Source: Chloroflexota bacterium | Lineage (GTDB): Bacteria > Chloroflexota > Anaerolineae > Aggregatilineales > Phototrophicaceae | Assembly (NCBI GenBank): GCA_011523545.1 | Contig: WTGN01000029.1 | Coordinates: 42,539-106,538, forward strand | Direction: 5' to 3' | Length of the DNA stretch: 64,000 nucleotides | Shown here: positions 17,258 to 24,178 of the stretch, piece by piece | Layout of the letters: each line of letters opens with the position of its first letter | Numbering within the stretch: position 1 is the first letter of the stretch | Notes under the pieces: generated by a model | What the model was told of the DNA's origin: nothing | Seen by the model: the letters and a program-made list of their open reading frames with translations, nothing else | The model's database searches: none | Position numbers and translations under genes: made by a program

Positions 17258-18587
17258 TCGCCCGCACGGCGCGAGACAGCGCCCGCCGGAATTGAAATAT
17301 CTTATCAGCGGGCAAGCTGAAGCCAGCCGCCATGCTGTGCCCGCCAAAGCGGATGAGCTGCTCTGACGCGCGCCCCAAAGCGGCTGTGAGATCGATCCCC
17401 TCCAGCGAACGGGCCGAGCCGCGCCCGGTCTCATCAGGCGTCGCGATAAGCGCGGCAGGCAGGCCGAACTCTTCGACAAGCCGGCTTGCTACAATGCCGA
17501 TGACGCCGCTGTGCCAATCTTCGTGGCTTAGCACAAGGGCGGCGTAGTCCAGCAGCCAGGGTTCATTCTCGATCTGGGCGATGGCCGATTCATATACCTG
17601 ATTCGAGAGAAACTTCCGGCGCGCGTTGTAGCTCTCCAGCGAATTGGCCAATATGCGCGCCCGCGCCCAATCGCTCGTGGTCAGCAATTCAACCGCCGGG
17701 TTGGCGTCGTCGAGCCGCCCCAGCGCGTTCAAGCGCGGCGCAATGCCGAAGCCGATATGCCCCTCGTTGAGCTCATCCGCCGCAATATCCGCCCGTTCCA
17801 GGATCGCCTTCACGCCGGGCCGCCGGTTCTCCCGCAGCAGCGCCAGGCCGCGCTGCAAGAGATAACGCGTGTCGTCCACCTGCGGCATGACATCGGCGAC
17901 GATGCCCAGAGCCACCAGGTCAAGCAAGTTGTCGCTCGCCGCCCGCCCGTTCAGCGCTTCCATGAGCTTGAAGGCGACGCCGACGCCGGGCAACTCGCGC
18001 AAGGGGTGGCCGGCCGGCAAGCGGCGCGGGTTGACGACGGCGGCGGCCTCCGGCAGCGTCTCTGGCAGCGCATGATGATCGGTGATGATGGTATCGACAC
18101 CGCGGTCCGCGGCATGTTGAACAGCGTCATGTGCGCTCACGCCGGTGTCGCAGGTGAGGAGGAGGTCGACGTCGCCATCCAGATGACGCTTCAGCGTCGG
18201 CGGGTGGATGCCGTGGCCCTCGCGGAAGCGATTCGGCACGTGGTAGCGCAGTCGCGCGCCGCGCCGCTTCAACGCCGAATAGAGCAGCGCAGTTGAGGTC
18301 TGCCCGTCAACATCAAAGTCGCCCCAAATCAGGATGCGGTCTTTATCACGCAGCGCGCGCTCCAGCCGGTCGACGGCGCGGTCGATATCGGGCAGCTCGG
18401 AGGGCGAGGCCGGGCTGTACTTCTCGGGTGAAAGGAAGCGCTCGGCTGCCGTCACGGATGTGATGCCCTTGCGCGCTAGATATTGCGCCACCAGCGCATG
18501 CCCGCCGACATGATCAGCGAGCGCCCCCGGCAGGTCAACGGGCGCCGGCTCCCGCCATTCGCGGCGCGCGCGTTCCATCCGGGGCAT
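16668..18587 (-). CDS. recJ: RecJ N-terminal fragment (DHH and DHHA1 domains, 639 aa)
   Basis: This fragment still holds the catalytic core: IWGDFDVDGQTSTALL (DHH motif I), LLTCDTGVSAHDAV, TIITDHHALPETLPEA (the DHH signature), LNALGRLDDANPAVELL, and the DHHA1 GGH motif in RFGGHSMAAGF. It also carries the OB-fold region and ends with eight out-of-frame residues (RGTLRPRRH-like tail) after SETLIVW. It lacks the last 130 or so residues of the intact protein, so it could retain partial nuclease activity if expressed. The start at 18587 overlaps the upstream gene's TGA. Confidence 0.8.
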   Translation of the reverse strand: MPRMERARREWREPAPVDLPGALADHVGGHALVAQYLARKGITSVTAAERFLSPEKYSPASPSELPDIDRAVDRLERALRDKDRILIWGDFDVDGQTSTALLYSALKRRGARLRYHVPNRFREGHGIHPPTLKRHLDGDVDLLLTCDTGVSAHDAVQHAADRGVDTIITDHHALPETLPEAAAVVNPRRLPAGHPLRELPGVGVAFKLMEALNGRAASDNLLDLVALGIVADVMPQVDDTRYLLQRGLALLRENRRPGVKAILERADIAADELNEGHIGFGIAPRLNALGRLDDANPAVELLTTSDWARARILANSLESYNARRKFLSNQVYESAIAQIENEPWLLDYAALVLSHEDWHSGVIGIVASRLVEEFGLPAALIATPDETGRGSARSLEGIDLTAALGRASEQLIRFGGHSMAAGFSLPADKIFQFRRALSRAVRAMAGDAPAAPALTLDGYLELSDISLALTADIERLAPFGNGNPPLTLATRNLKVASGKGLGRRGEHLQVEVEDAGGRRQRVIWWRGAKADLPSGRFDLAYTLRSSRYKGEREALVEWLDCRPLDAAPIDVEAPAPAYELQDFRHCAEPLNMLAQAREDYPTATIWSEVEAIDGAVDRLQLAPSETLIVWRGTLRPRRH

Positions 18588-19780
18588 CAGCCGGTCAGCG
18601 TCCGTTCTTCGACGACGGTCAGGCCGTCTTGCGCCAGATCCATATTCAGGCCGGGCGCATCCGGTACTTCGATATGTCCATCAACCGGCACGAGCTTGTG
18701 CTCATAAAATACATTTGTCAGGCGGCCGATTTGGAAGAGCCACTCCTGCATCGGGCAGGTCGTCAGCGTTTGCGACGCGATGAGATGGGTCGACGGCCAG
18801 CCGCCGTGATGGGGAATCACCGGAATATCATAAGCCGAGGCCAAGGCGCAGATCTTGGTCATTTCGCTCAAGCCGCCGGCCCAGGTGACATCGGCCTGCA
18901 AGACATCCACCGCGCGCGCGTCAAGCAGGGCTTTGATGCCCCAGCGGGTATATTCATGCTCGCCGCCGGAGATGAAGACGCCGCGGGCGTTCTGTCTCAG
19001 TTCGGCGTATTGCGGGATCAGATCCGCCAGCACCGCCTCTTCAAACCAGTAGGGGCGATACTCGCGCGAGAGTTCTATCATGCGCAGCGTGTAGGGCAGG
19101 TTCCAGCTGCTCCAGGCGTCGAACATCAGATCGCAATCGGGGCCGGCCGCCTCGCGCGCGGCGCGGATGACCGCCAGATTCTGCCTGATGCCCGCCTCGC
19201 CATCTTTGGGCGCGCATGGCAGGAACCACTTGAAGGCGGTGAAGCCCTGCGCCAGGAAGTGCCGCGTGCGCTCAACGACCTTGTTCGGCTCGACCGAGTA
19301 ACCCAGCATCGACGCATAAGCGCGGATTCGGCTGCGCGTGGGCCCGCCCAGCAGTTGGTAGACCGGCGCGTTCAAGAGCTTGCCCTTCAGGTCCCAGAGC
19401 GCCAGATCAACCTTGCTCAGGGCCATCATCGGCGTGCCTTTGCGCCCATGGATCGAATGGCGGTACATCTTGTCCCAGATGCGCTCGATCGCCTGTGGAT
19501 CTTCGCCCAGGAGGATGTCGACAAAATAGCGATTGATGATGGCGATGTCTTCGTCGCCGACCGGGCCGCAGACGCCGGTCGCGCCTTGATCGGTATCAAT
19601 GAGTAGGAAGTGGGCGTCGACCGGGTAAGGAGGTCCGCTTGATGTGCCGATGGGCCAGGGCGGGTCGGCCGCCAATTCCGGGTAGATGCTGGCCGGGCGC
19701 GAGAGGTGAGCTTCGCCAAGGGGCTCGTGATAATCCCACTCGGCGCTGACATGCAGGCTGCGTACGCGGTCGATTTTCAT
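18587..19780 (-). CDS. Enolase-superfamily sugar-acid dehydratase (mandelate racemase/muconate lactonizing group)
   Basis: A 397-residue enzyme with the N-terminal capping domain and a C-terminal (beta/alpha)7-beta barrel. Visible motifs are the metal ligand Asp in CDLMFDAWSSWN, Glu in YWFEEAVLADL, Glu in ISGGEHEYTRWG, then DVLQADVTWAGGLSE and the catalytic His in IPVIPHHGGW. The HHG ending and the FKWFLP strand resemble L-rhamnonate dehydratase and related acid-sugar dehydratases. The reaction would be loss of water from an aldonate to a 2-keto-3-deoxy acid. That fits the HpcH/HpaI aldolase at the left of the window, though they are not in one operon. It is followed by recJ with 1-bp overlap. 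Confidence 0.88.
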   Translation of the reverse strand: MKIDRVRSLHVSAEWDYHEPLGEAHLSRPASIYPELAADPPWPIGTSSGPPYPVDAHFLLIDTDQGATGVCGPVGDEDIAIINRYFVDILLGEDPQAIERIWDKMYRHSIHGRKGTPMMALSKVDLALWDLKGKLLNAPVYQLLGGPTRSRIRAYASMLGYSVEPNKVVERTRHFLAQGFTAFKWFLPCAPKDGEAGIRQNLAVIRAAREAAGPDCDLMFDAWSSWNLPYTLRMIELSREYRPYWFEEAVLADLIPQYAELRQNARGVFISGGEHEYTRWGIKALLDARAVDVLQADVTWAGGLSEMTKICALASAYDIPVIPHHGGWPSTHLIASQTLTTCPMQEWLFQIGRLTNVFYEHKLVPVDGHIEVPDAPGLNMDLAQDGLTVVEERTLTG

Positions 19781-20081
19781 AACTACGGGCTCCTATTCAC
19801 TATCAGTGTCATCCGAAGGCTATATCGCCACAAACATGCGTTTGCTATCCAGGACAGTTTGTGGCACGCGCCGACCGTTGGAGCGGATTTACTGCCGCGC
19901 AAACCAATGCGCGTCATGCCGGCGCTGCTATCCGGACGCCGCTTCCGCAGTCGCGATGCTCAGACATTAACCTTTCATGATTTTACGAGCAATTGACTGC
20001 CCAATGCAAAGTGAAGCGGCCTGCAGGTGCATTTAGCCAACCAATGTTAGCTCATTTGCTCTGCTTATTCCTGAATTCTAT

Positions 20082-20109
20082 TTGGCTTGCCTATCTGTCA
20101 TGGTATATT
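20082..20109 (+). promoter_or_regulatory. Candidate promoter of the toxin-antitoxin operon
   Basis: A -35-like ttggct (20082-20087) is 16 bases from a -10-like tatatt (20104-20109). The palindrome begins 2 bases later, around the expected transcription start. Confidence 0.5.
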
Positions 20110-20110
20110 T

Positions 20111-20128
20111 GACTTGAATGTTCAAGTC
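20111..20128 (+). promoter_or_regulatory. Perfect 8+2+8 palindrome, candidate antitoxin operator
   Basis: gacttgaa-tg-ttcaagtc is a perfect inverted repeat directly after the -10-like element and 5 bases before the ribosome site ggagg (20133-20137). Placement fits autoregulation of a toxin-antitoxin operon, though binding is not shown. Confidence 0.6.
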
Positions 20129-20143
20129 CCTAGGAGGTGAGTT

Positions 20144-20686
20144 GTGGGTGAACAGATGGTGACCAAAGAAAGTGTGTTGATTGCCATCGTTGCAGCTGCG
20201 GGAGAGTCTGGTCTTGATCGAGCGCAGTTGCAGAAATCAGCGTTTTTGGTAGGCGAGGAGTATGATGGAGAGTTGCCATCGGATTTCTATCAGTTTCAGC
20301 CGTATATGTACGGACCATTCGCGCAGCGTGTATACGCGGATATTGAGCGCTTGAGCGACGGCCCGATGATTCAGATCTTTCCCGGAGACGATGGACGCCC
20401 AATTTACCGCTTGGCGGTTGGCGCCGCGCCCGAAACGCCAGGTTTGACGGAAAATCTGAAGTCGGTTGTCAGAAGAATAGTGGAATGGGTGACGAGCATG
20501 ACGTTCGACGAACTCGTGCGAGCAATCTATTACCTGTACCCTGACCAGAGAGAGAACAGCGTCTTTCAAGGCTACACCGATGAGAAGGCACAGGAAGAGA
20601 GCTTTCAGCGAGGATTCTCAGAAATTTCTGCCGGCGGAGGTCGGCCAGCGCTTGAGTTGGCCGACGAACTTTCCGCGGGGCGGTAG
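20144..20686 (+). CDS. Panacea/DUF4065-like protein, probable antitoxin
   Basis: 180 residues from a GTG start placed 6 bases after ggagg. The N-terminal half has the Panacea-type pattern: AQLQKSAFLVGEEYDG, then YQFQPYMYGPFAQRVYADIE, in which PYxYGPFxxxVYxDIE is typical. Panacea domains (SocA/GepA type) neutralise a range of unrelated toxins and control their own operons. The C-terminal part is acidic and helical. The next gene, a RelE-like protein, begins on the base after this stop codon, the arrangement of antitoxin-first toxin-antitoxin pairs. The assignment rests on motif resemblance and gene order. Confidence 0.6.
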   Translation: MGEQMVTKESVLIAIVAAAGESGLDRAQLQKSAFLVGEEYDGELPSDFYQFQPYMYGPFAQRVYADIERLSDGPMIQIFPGDDGRPIYRLAVGAAPETPGLTENLKSVVRRIVEWVTSMTFDELVRAIYYLYPDQRENSVFQGYTDEKAQEESFQRGFSEISAGGGRPALELADELSAGR

Positions 20687-21040
20687 ATGACTAAAGAAGT
20701 GCGCGCACTGAGCGATTTTGAAAGGCAACTTAAGAAGCTAAGTAAGAATCGTCACGGGCTGCAATCAGACTATAAAGACTTCGTTGTCAATCTGGAGGCG
20801 TCCCATCAAATTTGGAATCGCGTCAGCGATGCCGACGATGCGCCACTTTGGACTTCTCGTATGCAGGATAGCTCGTCGAATCGTGGAAAGCGCGGAGGTT
20901 TTCGCGTTTATTTCTTTGTTACAGATACCGTAATTTGGCTAGTACATATTCAGCTTCGCAAGGATGGGGATACGGTACCCGCAAGTACGCTTCTCCGAGC
21001 GTTACGTCGGGCTGGCCTCTGGCCGCCAAGCGAGAATTAG
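20687..21040 (+). CDS. RelE/HigB-like toxin
   Basis: A 117-residue basic protein. The core SSNRGKRGGFRVYFFVTDTV-IWLVHIQLRKDG matches the RelE/ParE superfamily pattern (GKRGGxRxxYxx...IxLLxxYxK), as found in mRNA-cleaving RelE and HigB toxins. An N-terminal helix pair (FERQLKKLSKNRHGLQSDYKD) precedes it, as in those toxins. It directly follows the Panacea-like gene (tag-atg) and is convergent with a nuclease gene 84 bp away. Whether it cleaves mRNA on the ribosome is inference. Confidence 0.65.
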   Translation: MTKEVRALSDFERQLKKLSKNRHGLQSDYKDFVVNLEASHQIWNRVSDADDAPLWTSRMQDSSSNRGKRGGFRVYFFVTDTVIWLVHIQLRKDGDTVPASTLLRALRRAGLWPPSEN

Positions 21041-21123
21041 GCAATCGCAGGATTTGTAACGCAAGGCTGGATTCGTACACGGCAGCCTCTGACATCACTG
21101 TTTCAACCCCGTTTAACGCCGGG

Positions 21124-21954
21124 CTAAAACTCAATCTCAGCGATCTGATCCAAATCCAGCGAGAAGGCGTCTTCTTCTTCGACGTCCTCAAATTCATCAA
21201 AGTCGGCATCTTCCAGGCGCCCGGCCCCGCCCCGGTCACAGTGGGACCGGTAGCTGCAGAAGCGGCAGCGGCGCTCTTCGTCGGTCAGCGGGAAGGCGTC
21301 GGCGCGGTCAATCGCGGCGATCATATCGGAGAGCAGGGCTTCGTCTTCGCGCATCTGCGCCGCCGAATAATCGAAGCTGAGGCGCTCGCCTTCCAGGGCC
21401 ACGTAAACATAATCCATGCGGATGCGCTCCGGCGCGATAGCCTCGCCAGCGAGCAGATGGGCGCCGGCCTGCGCCAGTACGTAACGGTAGACGACCGTCT
21501 GCATGCGCCCGCGCAAGACGGACCGTGACGGCACGCGCGATCCGGTCTTCCAATCGACGATGACCGCCGGCCCGCCCGGCGCCAGCGCCAGCAGGTCATA
21601 CTTCGCCAGCAGGCGGCGGCCCGCCAAATGCGTCTGCAATGTGATCTCGCTGTAGCGCCGCGGCGGCAAATCCGTCAAGCCGCTTGACTGATAATGCGAC
21701 CACCAGCGGGCCAGTTCGGCGTCATCGGAAAGCGAAGCCGCCAGCGCCTCAGCCGGCACGCCGAGCAGATGCTGCTGCACCAGCTTGTGGAAGCGCGCGC
21801 CTTGCCGCAGCCGCGCCTCAAATTGCAGCGGATCACCGGCTTGCAGGGCCGGGTAACGCATCCGCTTGATATAGCGCATTTCAAAGCGGCGGGCGCAATC
21901 GGCATAATCGCCCAGGCTGCCTTGGGTGAAGGCGAAATCAACCTGGAGCTTCAT
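21124..21954 (-). CDS. PD-(D/E)XK nuclease with Fe-S cysteine motif (Cas4/RecB/AddB C-terminal type)
   Basis: About 276 residues from MKLQVDFAFTQGSLGDYADC. A first Cys (YADCARRFEMRY) precedes the nuclease core and a C-terminal triplet CRFCSYRSHC completes a four-Cys set, as in Fe-S nucleases of the Cas4, AddB and Exo5 kind. The catalytic core shows His in RQGARFHKLVQQHLLG, Asp and DWK in AKYDLLALAPGG-PAVIVDWKTG and Gln in RMQTVVYRYVL. Its start overlaps the end of the UvrD gene by 17 bp. It likely processes DNA ends with the two ATPases encoded just upstream. The C-terminal tail is acidic. Confidence 0.85.
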   Translation of the reverse strand: MKLQVDFAFTQGSLGDYADCARRFEMRYIKRMRYPALQAGDPLQFEARLRQGARFHKLVQQHLLGVPAEALAASLSDDAELARWWSHYQSSGLTDLPPRRYSEITLQTHLAGRRLLAKYDLLALAPGGPAVIVDWKTGSRVPSRSVLRGRMQTVVYRYVLAQAGAHLLAGEAIAPERIRMDYVYVALEGERLSFDYSAAQMREDEALLSDMIAAIDRADAFPLTDEERRCRFCSYRSHCDRGGAGRLEDADFDEFEDVEEEDAFSLDLDQIAEIEF

Positions 21955-24178
21955 GAAGAGCCTCCTTCTCCCGCTCGCCTTCCCAGAAGGTGCGCAGCGC
22001 AATCAAGGGCGTGGCTTCGGTCGCCGTGCCGCGGCCCGTGTTCCAGGTGATGGTCAGGGCTTTGCGGGCGCGCGTGATGCCGACGTAAAGCAGGCGCAAT
22101 CGCTCGGCGGCGTAATCGATGCGCGCGTCCAGGCTGGCGAAGCCTTCCCGATAGGCGCTCCCGTCATCCAGGGCCGTCAACTGCGCCAGGGCTTCGGCGG
22201 ATAAATTGAGATCGTCGCGAATGAACCATTTCTCGCCGATGAAACTGTCGTTCGGCTCGGCTGAAGGAAAGTCGTAATTGTTGACCGAGATCAAGTAGAC
22301 CCGGTCCCATTCCAAGCCCTTGGCTTTGTGCAGCGTGGTCACGGTTACGACCCCCTTGCGCGCATCGGGGTCAAATTGACCTTCGTCGTCGCCCAGGCCG
22401 CTGAAGCGCCGTTTATTGCCGGCGATGTCGTAGAGCTCGGCCGCGAACTCGGGCAGGCGCATCAGCGGATGGGCATCAGCCAGGCGCGACAGGTGCAAGG
22501 CCACCATGTGGGACGTGGCGATCTCCCCCACATCGCGGAACAGCTCGCCCGCGATCGTCAAGATCAGTTGATCGATGGGCATCTCCGCCGCCCGCAGCCA
22601 GCTGCCAACGCGCGCGCGAAAGGCTTCCAGCGTTTCAAAATGCGTGCCCCCTTCCTCGCCGGCGATGGCTTCATCAAGCCAGTCAATCAGCCGGGGCGCG
22701 ACCAAATCCTCCACATGCTTGACACGCTTCAACGCGCTCAGCACCGTCTTGATCGCCGCGGCCGCCGCCGGGTCATCGCGCTCGTCGCGCCGCCACACGC
22801 GATACACCTCGGCCAGTTTTCCGGCGCTCTTGGGGTCCGCCAAATAAGCCAGCACCCGCGCCAGCGCCCCAACCACCGCCCGCGTCGACGAACTGCTGTT
22901 GAGATTCTCGACATAGGGCACCGCCTTTTGCCGCAAGAATTTGACGATTTCCGAGCCGCGAGAATTGCGCGCCACCAGGATGGCCGCCGTCGCCTCCGGG
23001 TTCGCCGCCAGCCAGCGTTTGCAAGATTCGGTCACGACCATCGCTTCTTTTGTCGCGCTGTAGGCTTCGCCAAACAAGACGACGGCGTCGGGATCGTCGG
23101 GCGGGTTAGGCTGCGGATCGCCTGCTGGCGTGGGCTGAATATGGGGTGGGCTCAGGGGGCCGCGCTCGCGAATCTTGGCATGGGGATGCGCCAGGGACCA
23201 ATCGATCAAGTGGTTGGCCAGCCGCTGGATGCTGCGCATGCTGCGTCCGGAATTGGGCAGCTCGCGCCCGTCGACCTGTTCATCGGCGATGAATGCGCGC
23301 AGATATTTGGGGTCGGCGGTGGTGAAGGTCTCGAAGATCGCTTGATTGGGATCGCCCACCCGCGCCCAGTTGCCGCCATCGCCGGCCAGCAGCCGCAGGA
23401 TGTCTTCCTGCAGGCGCGAGCTGTCCTGCGCTTCATCCTCGAGGATGTAGACCCACTTGCGCTGGAGGGCCGCGAGATAATCGGGCTCCTCCCGCAGCAC
23501 CTTCAAGGCCAGGCGGATCAAGTCTTGAAAGTCAACGGCGCCGCGATAAGCCAGCGCGCTTTCATAATCCTTATAAATGTCAACGCAGCTCTCGGCCAGG
23601 GTCAGCTCGCCGCGGTAATCCGCGAGTTTGCCGCCCAAGTCAGCGGGCGTCAACAGCTCGTCCTTGGCCTGACGGATGAAGCTGCGCGCCGTCTCGCTCA
23701 GGATTTCCACCCATTTCTGGCTTCGATAGTGAGCGTTGTCGATATATTTGGGCGCCAGGTAAGCGTCAGCCGCTTCCGGATGGCGGCGGGCCCAGGCATC
23801 GACCGCTTCCGCCAGGATCTCGTTGCTCTCGCGTTCATCGACAATGCTGAATTGATCGTCCAGGCCGGCGGCGCTCGGTTTGCCGCGGACGATATCGTTC
23901 GCCAGGCTGTGCAAGGTGCGCACACGGTAGCCATAACCCGGCAGAAGCCCGTCGCTCTTGACGTATTCGTTCACCTGGCGGGCAAAGTTTGATACGGCCG
24001 AGTTCACCAGCGTGACGATGAGAATCTCCTGCCCTTCCTCCAGCTCGGTCTCCGCCAGCAGCATCGCCGTCAAATAAGACAGCGTGGCCGTCTTCCCGCT
24101 GCCGGGCACAGCCGCCACGCCCATGAAACCGCGGCGATAAGCCAGCACCTCTTGCTGTTTTGGCCGCGGCTTAAACAT
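21938..24178 (-). CDS. UvrD/Rep-type SF1A DNA helicase
   Basis: About 746 residues from MFKPRPKQQEVLAYRRGFMG. All helicase motifs are present: Q motif KQQ, Walker A AAVPGSGKTATLSYL, Ia LIVTLVNSAVSNF, Walker B YILEDEAQDSSRLQ, III GDPNQAIFETF, V VVTVTTLHKAKGLEWDRVY and VI RLLYVGITRARKALTITW. It would unwind DNA 3'-5'. It overlaps the preceding ATPase gene by 8 bp and the following nuclease gene by 17 bp, so the three are translationally coupled. There is no fused nuclease domain. The longer frame from 24247 lies inside the upstream gene and is not used. Confidence 0.9.
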   Translation of the reverse strand: MFKPRPKQQEVLAYRRGFMGVAAVPGSGKTATLSYLTAMLLAETELEEGQEILIVTLVNSAVSNFARQVNEYVKSDGLLPGYGYRVRTLHSLANDIVRGKPSAAGLDDQFSIVDERESNEILAEAVDAWARRHPEAADAYLAPKYIDNAHYRSQKWVEILSETARSFIRQAKDELLTPADLGGKLADYRGELTLAESCVDIYKDYESALAYRGAVDFQDLIRLALKVLREEPDYLAALQRKWVYILEDEAQDSSRLQEDILRLLAGDGGNWARVGDPNQAIFETFTTADPKYLRAFIADEQVDGRELPNSGRSMRSIQRLANHLIDWSLAHPHAKIRERGPLSPPHIQPTPAGDPQPNPPDDPDAVVLFGEAYSATKEAMVVTESCKRWLAANPEATAAILVARNSRGSEIVKFLRQKAVPYVENLNSSSSTRAVVGALARVLAYLADPKSAGKLAEVYRVWRRDERDDPAAAAAIKTVLSALKRVKHVEDLVAPRLIDWLDEAIAGEEGGTHFETLEAFRARVGSWLRAAEMPIDQLILTIAGELFRDVGEIATSHMVALHLSRLADAHPLMRLPEFAAELYDIAGNKRRFSGLGDDEGQFDPDARKGVVTVTTLHKAKGLEWDRVYLISVNNYDFPSAEPNDSFIGEKWFIRDDLNLSAEALAQLTALDDGSAYREGFASLDARIDYAAERLRLLYVGITRARKALTITWNTGRGTATEATPLIALRTFWEGEREKEALHEAPG

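Larger units (their letters stand above)
15733..18587 (-). pseudogene. recJ: recJ, single-strand exonuclease gene split by a tandem duplication
   Basis: Read without its internal duplication, this locus encodes a 765-residue RecJ-like DHH/DHHA1 exonuclease (5'-3' on single-stranded DNA, recombination and mismatch repair). A 557-bp segment is present twice in tandem (16141-16697 and 16698-17254). Since 557 is not a multiple of three, the frame is broken at the junction. The upstream fragment stops at 16668, and the C-terminal part, from about 16697 to 15733, is in another frame. Both copies look identical, so the event is either very recent or an assembly error. The gene overlaps the enolase-superfamily gene's stop by 1 bp. 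Confidence 0.85.
19781..20143. other. Divergent intergenic region upstream of a toxin-antitoxin pair
   Basis: This 363-bp gap separates the minus-strand enolase-superfamily gene from the plus-strand toxin-antitoxin operon. The right third is AT-richer than surrounding DNA and contains the promoter and operator described separately. A short plus-strand ORF at 19706-19996 overlaps the dehydratase start and shows no protein-like features. Confidence 0.5.

Noticed and set aside
19706..19996. Short plus-strand ORF upstream of the toxin-antitoxin genes
   Set aside because: Overlaps the dehydratase start antisense, lacks a ribosome site and looks compositionally random.
22328..23992. 554-codon plus-strand open frame
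   Set aside because: Antisense to the UvrD helicase gene, with no motifs. The minus-strand frame has all helicase motifs.
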